A stretch of 64,000 bases of DNA, from NCBI GenBank assembly GCA_025558095.1, contig JAIVFI010000039.1:186001-250000 (forward strand), written 5' to 3'. The stretch is from Hyaloraphidium curvatum (lineage: Eukaryota; Monoblepharomycota; Hyaloraphidiomycetes; Hyaloraphidiales; Hyaloraphidiaceae). Position numbers and translations under genes: made by a program. The notes below the pieces were generated by a model, which did no database searches, was not told where the DNA came from, and worked only from the letters and a program-made list of their open reading frames with translations. This document shows, in pieces, positions 41,157-51,046 of this stretch (position 1 is its first letter; every line of letters starts with the position of its first letter).

Positions 41157-43128
41157 TCAATAGCTAGGCCCGCTCTGCACCCACGTCGCCTCCACCAGCT
41201 GCCTCACCGTGAGCCTCTCGCCCTCCTTCAGCTGCAGGCACCTCCGAATCAGCTCCCTCGCACCGAGCGTCACCTGCCGCCGCGCGAGCGCGGCCTCGTC
41301 GTACTGCCCCTTGAGGATGCGGAGCTGCAGCCGCGGCGCAAACTCGTCGTGGAAGGGCAGCGTGCCCGTCAGCAAGGCAAATAGGATCACGGCGGCGGCC
41401 CAGATGTCCTGCGCGCCCGTGACGACGGCCGGCTGGGCGCCAGAGGCGTTGGGCGGGGAGAGGGAAGAAAGCTCCGGCTGCGAAGCGGCCTTGGAGAGGA
41501 TCGGGGAGCGCTCCTGGCCTGCCGCTCCGAGCATCCTCGGGGAGACGGCGGGGCTGCTCGAGCCCCGCCGCAGTAGTTCGGGGGCCATGTAGGCGAGCGT
41601 GCCCGCCAGCAGGCCGTCGTTGTGGTGCTGGGCGGGGTTGCCGATGTACTCGGACAGGCCAAAGTCGCCGATTTTGACCTGCAGCCGGTCCATCGTCTGG
41701 GCGGCCATGTCCCCAATGTCGCAAAACAGCCTCCGACGGTGCTCGCCGTGGTCAAAAGTGGACGTCCCGGGGGACCTGAAACCCTCAATCCGCGCCGACG
41801 TGCGCAGGAGAACGTTCTCCAACTTCAGGTCCCCGTGACAGACCGCCACATCCTCGTGCAGGTACCGCAGGCCCTCCGCGATCTGGCGGAACAGCAGCCA
41901 CGCCGCCCTCTCCGGAATGCCCTGCGGGTGCGCCTGCAGGAGCTGGTACAGACTGCCCCCGTCGGCGAGCTCGCACACGATGTAGGTCGCGTGCTCCGTG
42001 TCCAGCACCTCGTACATGCGCACGATGTTGGGGTGCCGCAGGCGCTGCCAGATGGCGATCTCGCGGTCCAGGGATTCCTGGGCGAGCTCAGGATCGGAAC
42101 GGTGCTGCGCGAGGGATAGCGGGGAGGGGTTGCGCTGCGATCCCGGCGCCGACGGCGGGGCAATAGGTATGGCGGGGGAACGCGCGGCGGCGTCGGGTAA
42201 GGAGGAGAGGGAGGAAGAATGTTGCAGCGGGGAATGCTGTCTCGGCGACAGGCGGCTCCCGGGCAGCTGCGGGAACGAGGAACTGGCGTTTACGGCGACA
42301 ACGGGGGAGCCGCCGCCGCTCTCCTTGGGCACGACCTTGATGGCAACGTGCCGGATGCCTTCGTCGCCAATGCCCCCGCTCTCCACGGTCCAGCCCTCCA
42401 CGACGTATGAAAACGCCCCGCGGTCAAGCTGTCGGCCGAGGACGTAGCTCCCGATCTGGTCGCCCTCGATGCCGAGGTGCCCTTCGGCGGTGGGCAAGGT
42501 CGACTCGGCGAAGCTCGCCAGGAAGGATACCGCGGGCGACTTTTGAAGGGACTCGTAGGCCGCCGCGCTAATGGGGAACCCGTCTGCCGAGCCCAGCGAA
42601 GCGTTCCGCGCGCGCGAATGTTCTCCAGGCCGTATCTTTTCAATCCGGCTCCGGTCCCTAGGGGGCAGTGACATGTGAGACGCGACAGGCGAGCAAGGAG
42701 CGGCGGACCGACCTCCGCAGATGTCCCGGAATGGCGCGCCCGCTGCCGTCCGACGCGATGGACGCGATCGACAGGCCCATGGACGCCGGCGGGGAGCCGC
42801 CGCCGAAATCCGAGGAAGCCTCGGATTCCTGGATCTCGAACTCGAGCGCCGACGCGCCCAGAGCGCCGCCCGGGCGACCCGGGAGCCCCCCCGCGAGCCC
42901 GACGACCGGTGCGACATAGCGAGCGTGCCCATATTCCGACGTCACGTCCTGCGAGCCTGCCGAGGCGTCGTCGGATTGGCGCGCGCCCGTCAGGGGGATC
43001 GCGATGGGCGAGGGGATGGGGATGGGGTGCGAGTGGCGCCGCTCGTCGTGGCGGTCGGACTTCTGCTGGCGCCGCGCGTCGTCCGGCCCCAGCAGGGAGA
43101 CGTCGGTCTGCGCGGGGGACGCGTCCAT
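41157..43128 (-). CDS. CAMK-like serine/threonine protein kinase
   Basis: Two exons, 43128-42713 and 42657-41157, joined by a 55-bp intron with a GTCGGT donor; 638 aa. The N-terminal 200 residues are Ser/Pro-rich. The kinase domain has LGRQLDRGAFSYVVEG (glycine loop), VAIKVVPKE (VAIK lysine), a 100-residue insertion rich in Ser/Pro between lobes, EIAIWQRLRHPNIVRMYEV, CHGDLKLENVLL (catalytic loop), IGDFGLSEYI (DFG) and MAPELL (APE). The invariant HRD reads HGD, so the catalytic-loop arginine that normally contacts the phosphorylated activation loop is missing; the activation loop may not need phosphorylation. Similar HGDLKLEN loops occur in some fungal kinases. It is divergent from the CUE gene, 218 bp start to start. 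Confidence 0.85.
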
Positions 43129-43346
43129 GGCGTTGGCGGGGCGCGTGTCCCGTCGGGGCGCGGGAGGAATCACGGGCCGGGGGAGACGGTGCGGCGCTGA
43201 TATCTCTCTCGTCGCGTCGCCCGGAGGCGCGCCATGGGGCGGCTGCGGGCGGGCTTCGCCATCCCGCGAATAAGCGATCGCGCGAGTGCTGATCGAAGTT
43301 GCGGGATCCACGACATCTGCCCTTCGCCTGCTGCCCCGCTGCCCAA

Positions 43347-43974
43347 ATGGCCGACGTTATCGGACTTATCATACTGATCGCCGTGGCGCTGTTCATCATC
43401 CGCCTGTTTGCCGGCGGCCCGGAGAGCCCCTCGCGGCCACAGCGCGCCGCTCCCCATCGCCCGCCCGGCCGGCACCCCGTCGCGCAGGCGAGGGTCGACC
43501 AGGTCGCCGCGCTGTTCCCGAACATCCGGGTGGACGACATCAGAGAGGACCTGGCGCGAACGGGCTCGGTGGACGCGACAATCGAGAACATCCTGTCGGG
43601 CAGGCTCGTGGTGGGTCGCCCCGAAACCCCGCCCGTGCTTCCCACCAACGGCCGCTCCTGGACAGCCGCGACCACAGGACTCCTCCTCCTCAAAGTCGGC
43701 CGCTCCCCCGCCGTCGAAGCTCGCCTCGCTGCTCGAGGTGGAGCCCCTGGAGACGCCGCCGCCAAACAAGTGGGAGTCGTCGCCCGAGGCGCGGGCAAAC
43801 AACCTGAAGCAGCGCAAGGCTTTCATGCTGCAGGAGGCTCGGAGGTGGGTCCGACCGCTCGCTCCACTCTGCTCTGATTTGAAACGTGTTCCCGGCAACA
43901 GAAAGTTCATGGAAAAGAACGGACAGCCGGCCGCGCCCGACGCGCCATCGGCCGCCACGGGTGCGGCTTCCTAG
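43347..43974 (+). CDS. CUE1: Cue1-like ER anchor of Ubc7 (CUE domain)
   Basis: Three exons, 43347-43610, 43678-43844 and 43902-43974; 167 aa. One N-terminal transmembrane helix (MADVIGLIILIAVALFIIRLF) is followed by a short linker and a CUE domain (VDQVAALFPNIRVDDIREDL then SVDATIENILSG). The C-terminal segment NLKQRKAFMLQEARRKFMEKN matches the Ubc7-binding region (U7BR) of Cue1 and gp78/AMFR. The order TM, CUE, U7BR is that of yeast Cue1, which binds ubiquitin and activates Ubc7 in ER-associated degradation. The role is inferred from that architecture. Both introns use GTGGGT donors. Confidence 0.88.
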
Positions 43975-44072
43975 CCTCCCTCTCACATCACCCTTGGGCA
44001 TCGCGTTGAGATGAGCACCCGAGGAGCGGTGCAGCTCGAGCACGGTCGACGGCATTCGTATCACTGAGTAGA

Positions 44073-44804
44073 TCAGACCCAGATGGGGGGGTAGGACCCC
44101 ATGTTCTGCTTCTTCCACGTCCTCCGCCAATCGGGCCCGGTCTGCACGTGCCCCGCCCTCACCCACTTGGCCGCGCCCTCGAACTCGCCCGTGCCTTCCC
44201 TCGTTCGGAGCCTCCCCGCCCGACGCACGACGACGCCCTCGATCTCGGGGCCGAAAGCGGATCCCGCGGCCATTGCGCGGTCGATCAGCGCCGCGAGGTC
44301 GTCTGGAGTTGACAGGGTGCCGCGGAACAGCACCGGCGGTACGGGGATGCCCAGTTCCTCGGCCAGCCCGGCCATCTCGTCCCAAGACCACCACACCGCC
44401 GTGCCGCCGGCATCGTCGCGCGGCCCGTACACCGCAAAGAGGAAGAACGGGCTGGGAACCACTCGATAGGTGATGCTGTGAACCGCAGTGACGTTTTCCC
44501 CGAAGAGGAAGAGTTCGTTGCTCACGCGTCCGGCGAGCAGCGGGAGCACATCCGACTTGATCAACGAAAACGAAGGGTGCGAAGACGGCTGCGAGAGCGT
44601 CCGCGCGTAGACCTGACCGCCGTGGAGACACGTGCACCCTCCGTCCAACTTCTCCGTCGCGATAAAATCCACGCCAACGAACCCCGCGATAAAATCCACA
44701 CCGACGAACCCCGCATCCCCCGCGGCCGACACGAAAATGTCGTCCGACTGAGCGCCGGGGGAGCCAGGAAGGTGGGCAATGCGGGGAAACCCCGAAATCG
44801 CCAT
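44073..44804 (-). CDS. RNA ligase family nucleotidyltransferase with 9-residue tandem duplication
   Basis: Single exon, 243 aa. Covalent nucleotidyltransferase motifs are in order: motif I ATEKLDGG (Lys nucleophile in KxDG), FLFGENV (motif III-like region), FFLFAVYG (IIIa), EGVVVRR (motif IV) and AAKWVRAG (motif V, Lys). The pattern is that of the T4 Rnl2/DRB0094-type RNA ligase domain (PF09414), which forms a Lys-AMP intermediate and seals RNA. The substrate and cellular role are unknown. Directly before motif I a nonamer GFVGVDFIA is present twice, encoded by a 27-bp tandem duplication (44659-44712). It would lengthen the N-terminal strand leading to the active site. The gene is tandem with LAMTOR3, 187 bp apart. 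Confidence 0.85.
   Translation of the reverse strand: MAISGFPRIAHLPGSPGAQSDDIFVSAAGDAGFVGVDFIAGFVGVDFIATEKLDGGCTCLHGGQVYARTLSQPSSHPSFSLIKSDVLPLLAGRVSNELFLFGENVTAVHSITYRVVPSPFFLFAVYGPRDDAGGTAVWWSWDEMAGLAEELGIPVPPVLFRGTLSTPDDLAALIDRAMAAGSAFGPEIEGVVVRRAGRLRTREGTGEFEGAAKWVRAGHVQTGPDWRRTWKKQNMGSYPPIWV
44659..44712. repeat. 27-bp tandem duplication inside RNA ligase CDS
   Basis: Two head-to-tail copies of 27 bp, differing at two or three positions. The length is a multiple of three, so the reading frame continues and encodes a duplicated 9-residue unit. It lies immediately before motif I of the ligase. Confidence 0.85.
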
Positions 44805-44991
44805 CTCGTTTGGAGGGCGTGAGTGGTCCGTGATTGCTGTCCCACCAGCATCGCCTCATCAGCCTCATCCGGAGGACGATGACTGGCCCGTTGAGAGACA
44901 CCAGCGCCCGCAATGTAGACACCCCTGATTCCAAATTGGCGCCGGAACGAAGCGAACGGCAGGAATGGTCCGCGAGATGTCGCTCCAACCG

Positions 44992-45569
44992 CTATCGGAC
45001 GATCTTGTCCACCGACGAGCCCAGCTCGTGGGCCAGCGAGGTCAGCACATCTGCATGACGGCGATCGAGCATATTTGAGCCCCGCGAACGGTTCCAGCAC
45101 ACGGAAAACCCACCTGGATCGGCCTCGACGCTGGCGATCACCACCACCATTCCTCCCTGGACGGAAGCGAGGGCTACCTGGGCCTCCTCATACGACGCCA
45201 GAAACACCAGCTGGCTACTGAATCCCATTCTGCCGGCCTGTTTCGCCAAAGCGTTAGCCGCGACGTCGTGCGAGAAGGGGGAGCGGGAACGCGCCTGTTC
45301 CGCCGCCCGGGCGAGGACAGACTTGAGCATGGGGGCCACGTCGTTCCCATCGAAGAGATGCTGCCGCATCGCTGCCGGTAGCACGGGTCAGAAGCCGTGC
45401 AGGCGGGGTAGCGGCTCGGGAGCACCTTGGAGGATCACCACGCCGTCGACGTCGGTAAGAACGATGGCGTAGAGACCGGACGTCGACTCGACCGCGTTCT
45501 GAATAACTGCGTCCAAGGCTAAGAAGGAACGTTGCTTAATCGTCGTTGCAAAGGCGTACCTTTGTCCAT
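44992..45569 (-). CDS. LAMTOR3: Ragulator/LAMTOR subunit, LAMTOR3 (MP1) type roadblock protein
   Basis: Five exons, 45569-45560, 45518-45426, 45371-45295, 45237-45114 and 45050-44992; 120 aa. The first coding exon is 10 nt (MDK plus one base). The joined protein has the roadblock/LC7 fold and follows LAMTOR3: ESTSGLYAIVLTDVDGVVIL, a RQHLFDGNDVAPMLKSVL helix, AGRMGFSSQLVFLASYEEAQV, GGMVVVIASVEADP and a last helix with LAHELGSSVDKI. LAMTOR3 pairs with LAMTOR2 in the lysosomal Ragulator complex that anchors Rag GTPases for TORC1 signalling. Intron 3 (45238-45294) appears to be GC-AG (CAG|GCGCGT) and introns 3 and 4 are in frame and stop-free, so ORF reading retains them. Identity as LAMTOR3 is probable. 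Confidence 0.75.
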
Positions 45570-45718
45570 CTTTGCTTGACCTTTGCCAGCGTGATGCCGC
45601 CGGCGCACGCGCGCGGGCTGCATGCGCGCTCCCGGCCAACGACCACGCGCACTTCGGGCTTGAAGACGCGTCGGCGCGTCATCCGACGCGTTTCCTAGCT
45701 CGCAACGCTAGACTCACG
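45570..45718. promoter_or_regulatory. 149-bp divergent interval (LAMTOR3 / AP-3 mu)
   Basis: Start codons of LAMTOR3 (leftward) and the AP-3 mu gene (rightward) are separated by about 149 bp, suggesting a bidirectional promoter. Both products act on endolysosomal membranes, so co-regulation is plausible but unproven. Confidence 0.35.
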
Positions 45719-47424
45719 ATGATCGGCGCGATTTGCGTCGTCGGGGCCGACAGCGGGTTGGTGGCCATTCGATGGAGCCGTGCCGAACGACTCCAATCGC
45801 CGCTCCGTCCACTCCAGAAAGGTCCTTGTGGAAAAGGCATGGCGCGGGCGCGCGCAGACCGGACGGACGTCGTGGGCAGACGACTTTATCGAGGCGGCCA
45901 AGCAGCACCAGCTGCGGACCAGCACGCCCGCTCAGCTCGGAACCGCCCAGACCCCTGGCCAGGAGGCACCGGAGCCATCATGGACCGGCATTCCCTCTTC
46001 CGCCGTGTCGATTAAGGTGCCGGGGCTCACGGACGCCCTGGTTCCCTCGGAGCTGCTTCCCGTGCTCGTCACTCCGCGAGGATACATCCATCAGCTCTGG
46101 GACGCCCGCGCTCGGCTGTGGTGGCTCGGCATCTGCTACGAAGAAAGTGGGCACCCTTGATTGGCAGCGACCGAAGGTTGTTTGGCACTGACAGGGAGCG
46201 CCCAGCTCCTCCCTTGGCCGTTGTCTACCTCCTGCGGTTTGTCCAGCGGTTGGCCTCCGAGTACTACGGTTCGACGGCCAGCGGACACCCGACGCTGTCT
46301 GAGCAGCTTGTTCGCGACAACGCCGCCGGCATTTTGCAGCTGGTGGAGGAAACTCTCGACGATGGAAGGCCCGTTTGGACCGAAGAGGCGGTGCTGCGCG
46401 ACGCCATTCCCCCGCCAACGATCCTGAGCAACATCGTCCAAGCTCTCGGAGGGCCGGTGACATTCAACAACGCTTCCGTAGGGAGGCCGGCTGTACCGAC
46501 GGCATCGACGCTGTCGTCGATTCCCTGGCGGAGCACTGGCATACGGCACATGAACAACGAGCTGTTCCTGGACGTGGTCGAGGATATGGACGTTCTCATA
46601 GACGCCAAGAGTGGCGGACTGCTTGTTGGCGAGATCCGCGGGATGATCCGCTGCGATTGCCGGCTGAGCGGGATGCCGGATATCGTCTTGGCCTTCCAGC
46701 CTTCGGGGATGAAGAACCTGGACCCCGACATGGTTTCGCTGCACCCTTCCGTGCGGCTCAACCGGTGGCAGCGCGATCGTATCTTGAGCTTCGTGCCACC
46801 GGACGGCACCTTCACCCTTTGCAGTTACAGTCTGCCGTTGCCGTCGTCAAGCCCTCTTCCGGTGCACGTGCGCCCTTCCGTTGCCATCCACAAGAACCGA
46901 GGGAAACTGGAGATCAGCGTGCAGCCATCTCGCAGCGGTGTCAACGTGGTGGAGAACCTGGTGCTGGTGGCGACCCTGCCGGCAAGTGCCGGGGAGGTGA
47001 AGGTCGAGACGTCCCAAGGGAAGGCAGTATGGGACGTTATCGGAAAGGTGCGAGGATGCTGGACCGTGCGTCTATTTGCTGTCTGACCATCTATCAGCGA
47101 CTACACTGGTCCATAGGTCGCCTCTCGCGGGAGGCGGTCGAAAAGACCGGAATACCCGTGCTGAGTGCGGGATTCTCCATATCGGGGCAAGTTTCGAAGC
47201 TTCCGGTCTCGACGGGTCGCCGCTGACTCCTTCTCCGTCACCACAGAGAGGATCCTACGGCGTCCCAGACGACGTGCCACAGCGTGCACGCCGAGTTTCG
47301 CGTCCAGGGTTGGTGCCCAAGCGGGATCCGCGTCGACAGCCTGCAGGTGCTGAACGAAGGCGGATACAAAGCCTACAAGGGCGTCCGCTTCCTGACACGC
47401 GCTGGGAAGTACTGTACGCGATGA
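45719..47424 (+). CDS. APM3: AP-3 adaptor complex mu subunit
   Basis: Five exons, 45719-45756, 45818-46146, 46206-47047, 47098-47190 and 47251-47424; 491 aa. The exon 4/5 boundary is less certain (a donor around 47191 or 47208). The N-terminal longin part reads MIGAICVVG, KVLVEKAWRGR, then PPLAVVYLLRFVQRL, PPPTIL. The mu-homology domain has MNNELFLDVVEDMDVLIDAK, CRLSGMPDIVLAF, DPDMVSLHPSVRLNRW and RILSFVPPDGTFTLCSY, and the C-terminus ends GGYKAYKGVRFLTRAGKYCTR, all typical of AP-3 mu. AP-3 sorts cargo from the trans-Golgi/endosome to the vacuole or lysosome via tyrosine and dileucine signals recognised by mu and sigma. It is longer than the usual 415-430 aa because of inserts in the longin domain. 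Confidence 0.88.
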
Positions 47425-47493
47425 GCAGCCGTTGCTCGGAGCCGTGCGCGGAAGCCTGACGACGCGAGATCGCACCGAGCGGGCTGTTTCGGC

Positions 47494-49596
47494 TCAATCC
47501 CCGTCATCGAACTCTTCTTTGTCGGCAAGGAGCCTTTCAAGCTCATCCGACTGCGCGCTGGTGACGAACATGAAGTTCAGAACCCAGCTCATTGCCGCAA
47601 AGAACACGGCGATGGAGCCGAAAGTAAAGATGATGAGCACCCATCGCGGCAGCTTCAAGTTGTCGGAGATGTCCGGCGGGACAAAGGGCACGAATCCAGA
47701 GACGGTGCTGAAGGCCTCGTACTGATCGGCGATCCTGCCTTCGTTGCTCAGGAAGCGAGGGAGGAATTGCATGATGGAGGCCGGCCGCAGGTCGGATAAG
47801 CCGTAAATTGCCGTGTGGTACTCCTCGAAGTACTCGATAGTGTTGTTGTGGTTGCGCTCGTACATGTAGTTGGCCCGGACGAGGTCGGTTGCGAACTGTT
47901 TGGAAACTTGTCTGAGTGCGAGCCTGCAAGCTATCAACAGGTTGCCCACCTGGCTCCATCCACGCAAAGTCCACGCCGCCGGTTGCTGATCACCATAGGA
48001 CAGATCCAAAATGCGGAAGGTGGGTTGCCAGTTCGGCAAAAGCGACGGCGAAGTGAAGAAGGGCACGAGGATCCGAGTGTGGTTGAGATCGATGGAAATG
48101 GAAGAGCTGAGGAAGATGTAGTCCATTTCGCTTTGCTGCATCAAACGTTGCCGTGGATCAGTCCGTGCACGCCAGACCGCGGAAGCATATTTCCCGCACC
48201 TTGCGGGCCGCCCCGACTTCGTTCTCGGGATTCTCATCCGGAAGCAGCTCCGCAACGAACTGCATTGAATCCTCATTCGTGTGCCCAAAGTGCGCCGAAA
48301 GCACCCGGTCGGAGTACTTCCCTGTGACCAGTTGGTGCCGCGAGTCAGAACATGGGATGAACACCCTTTCGCACACTTCTACCAACCCAAAAGCTCGAGG
48401 AAAGCGACATAGCATCTGGGTTTGTAGATGTAGCCGTCGCGCTCGAGCGGTGCAATGTGTCTGCCCGAGGTGTCAGACGTTCTTAAGTCGCGGACCGTTG
48501 TCCCGGCGATTTCCAACGCACCCAATCAAGATGAACTGAGTGCCATTCTCCTTCCCTTCCTTGAATTTGCGTTCGAGCCATCTGCAGACCGTCGGTTCCC
48601 TTAGGCAAGCACCCCCTTCCGCCCGATCATGTCACCCACGCCAGCTGCTCGTCCCCCGGAATCGGCTTCAGGACGGGCCCTGGGAACTGGCAGTCATCGA
48701 CGGCCATGTTCCGTCCAAAGAACCACAGAGTGTTGATCGAGAGCACGACAATGCCACTGGAAAAGAGCCCAACTCAGGGAAGCAATTGGTAGGTTCCCGC
48801 GAAGCTCACAGAGCTATCGTCCTCTGAAAAAAACCGCCAGAGCTCGGCAACAGGAACGTCTCTGCAATGCGGTCCTCCACAGGGGCGCTCCTGAACAGCG
48901 GCGACCAAATGTCAAAGAGGTTCCTGATGATGTAGCTCCGTTCCGGGGTCATCAAATCAGCCGGAAACGTGTCCCAATTGCCAATGGAGGGGACGACGGC
49001 GGTCTGTCCAAGGTCGAACGTGGAGTTGAAGTGTTCCACCGCGATCTTGTTGGCACGGTATATCTCTGAAGACTGTCAGCACCATCGAGGGGGCCGCGGG
49101 CAAACGACTCGCCTTCCTCCTGCCGCGGAAAGCGGGTGTCTTTATCGTGACGGCCAGTATCTCCAGTCCAGAGAACGAAAGACAGGCGATCCACGGGAAG
49201 GCTCGAGTTGACAACGGTGCCGTTCCCAGGTCCCGGAAGCAGTCTGGTTGCGATGAATCGGAACGTGTCCGCGACTAGCATAGGAGCCGAGTCGCAGCCC
49301 CTGTAGCCGTAGTGGGCCGAGCGACGCGCGTCTGTTCGGAGGCGGCCTCCCGCGCCATCTGCCCCCCCCAGAGGATGGCAGTAGAACGAGGAGTCGCTAA
49401 AGGGAGAGAATAGCTCATCGATATGGAGATCCGTTATGTGGAGGCCGTATAGCCGGGTCCCATTCGCCTCGACGACGGTCGCCGAAGAGGCGAGGGGAAC
49501 CTGCCCGGCTACCGCTCCTGCCACAAGCAGAATCACGGCCAGGTGCCCGGGAGTCATTGACAAGGCGCTGAATCCGCGTGATCGGGAAGGCACCAT
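47494..49596 (-). CDS. PPN1: vacuolar endopolyphosphatase (Ppn1-type metallophosphatase)
   Basis: Eight exons, 49596-49113, 49065-48810, 48756-48640, 48581-48522, 48460-48387, 48321-48171, 48130-47950 and 47895-47494; 574 aa. A leading hydrophobic helix (AVILLVAGAVAG) precedes the metallophosphatase motifs: HITDLHIDELF (D-x-H), WTGDTGRHDKD (GD), PSIGNWDTFP (GN-x-D/N region), IVVLSINTLWFFG with AVDDC, and GHTNEDSM (late GH). After PCYV...LLGKYSDRVL the segment YRTSEAYGL-type EYHTAIYGLSDL matches Ppn1. A C-terminal transmembrane helix (RWVLIIFTFGSIAVFFAAM) follows; yeast Ppn1 is a type II vacuolar protein, so topology may differ. It hydrolyses inorganic polyphosphate internally. Intron 1 (49066-49112) has AAG|GCGAGT, a clear GC-AG donor; intron 7 (54 bp) is in frame. 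Confidence 0.85.
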
Positions 49597-49858
49597 CGCG
49601 CCAGGCGCCGCAATGGGGACGTGAGGACGTAAGACGAAAGCGTGCGAGTGATCGGGTGGCAGCGCGGCCGATCAACACCCGCCCGCGCCGGCGTACGCAC
49701 GCGTCGCGAATCCTTTGCTCCCTGACGAATTCGTCCCGCCTCGGAGAAGTTGGAGGCTCAACGGGATTTGCCTTCCTCTTGACTTGATTCCGTTTCCCTC
49801 TCGGGCGTGAATCGTCCCGCACGGCGTCCTCGGGCGGCGCCGACGGAACGGACCGCGG

Positions 49859-50777
49859 ATGGAATACATGGCGGCCCGGAGCACGGCGGCCCAGCCTCAT
49901 GCCTCGTCTGTTTCGACGCTCTTCTGCGAGGACTCTGCCCTGCGTGAAGCGGCGACGAGCCTAATGAAGGCCCCCACGGCGCACGTTTCGCAGCTGCTCG
50001 CGGAGATGGACGCCCAAACCCGCGCGTCCCCGACGGAATCCACGATCCCCGACATGGGCTCTTCGTTGGAATCAGCAGACGGGGTCGGCCTGCTGTCCAG
50101 GAAGGAGCTGAGGCCACAGGAGAGCGCAGAGACGCTCGCATTCGGCGGGGACGACTACTCGATGCTGCCCCAGCTGCCGAAACCCGAGGACCACATTGCC
50201 GTCGTCCAGCGGTTGCTTTTCGAAATCAGGGACTTGCAGGCACAGGTGTCGGTCATGTCGGGTGAGCGACACGGGGGGTCCGCAGCGAGATTGGTGACCT
50301 TATACGGACTCGGCCTTCCAGGAGAGCTGCGCCAAGCCCGAATGGTCAATGCTTCTCTCCGAGCAGCGGTGCAGAAGCGAGACGACGAGGTAACCCGCAC
50401 GATCAGTGCATTAGAGCGACGCTTATGGTCCTCAACAGGCGATGCGCAACGCAGAGGAAAAAGCGGCCGATAGGAAAACGATTGAAGGGCTCAAACAGGT
50501 CGTGAAAGGACTGCGCGAAGCGTGGGCTCAGGAGCGCAAGCGGTCGGCCAGGACGGACGCGATGGACGCGCCCGGCGCCGACTTCGGCAACTCCTTCTAC
50601 GGCAACCAGGGACAGTACGGCCGCTACGAGCCCCGCCAGTTCCCGCAGCAGATGTATCAGCAGCAATCCGCGCAGCTCTCCCACCACTCCTTCTCCCAGC
50701 GGAGCGTCTGGGCTCCGCAACCACAGTACCCGTCGGACATTGAATCTGCGTTTCGCAATCTCGGTACGGGTTCCTGA
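49859..50777 (+). CDS. hypothetical coiled-coil protein
   Basis: Three exons, 49859-50261, 50322-50389 and 50439-50777; 269 aa, not recognised. The N-terminal half is Ser/Thr-rich and polar with leucine-rich helices (HVSQLLAEMDAQTRA). The middle joins across introns to a coiled coil: HIAVVQRLLFEIRDLQAQVS, then LRQARMVNASLRAAVQKRD, then MRNAEEKAADRKTIEGLKQV and KGLREAWAQERKR. The C-terminus is rich in Gln, Tyr, Asn and Gly (QQMYQQQSAQLSHHSF) and probably disordered. Such a layout suits a scaffold or condensate component, but no function can be assigned. It starts 262 bp from the divergent PPN1 gene. Confidence 0.65.
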
Positions 50778-51046
50778 TCGCTGGCACCGATATGACTCTA
50801 CGTGGTGCGCGAACGGGTAGTGACTGAACATCCCGGCCGCTGTGGCTTTGCCAGCCCCTGAACGGACTCTGGATGGCACCTGTATCTGTATACCTCTGGC
50901 TTTGACAACATCTTCAGACTCTCGCAATTGCGCAGCCTCTGTGCCGCCGCGCCGATACCCTGGATCTGGACAGTAATGGTGAGGATGAGGACATTTGTAG
51001 ACTTAGCACAAAGAATGTACATGGAGAGACCGGCGATGCCCGATCG

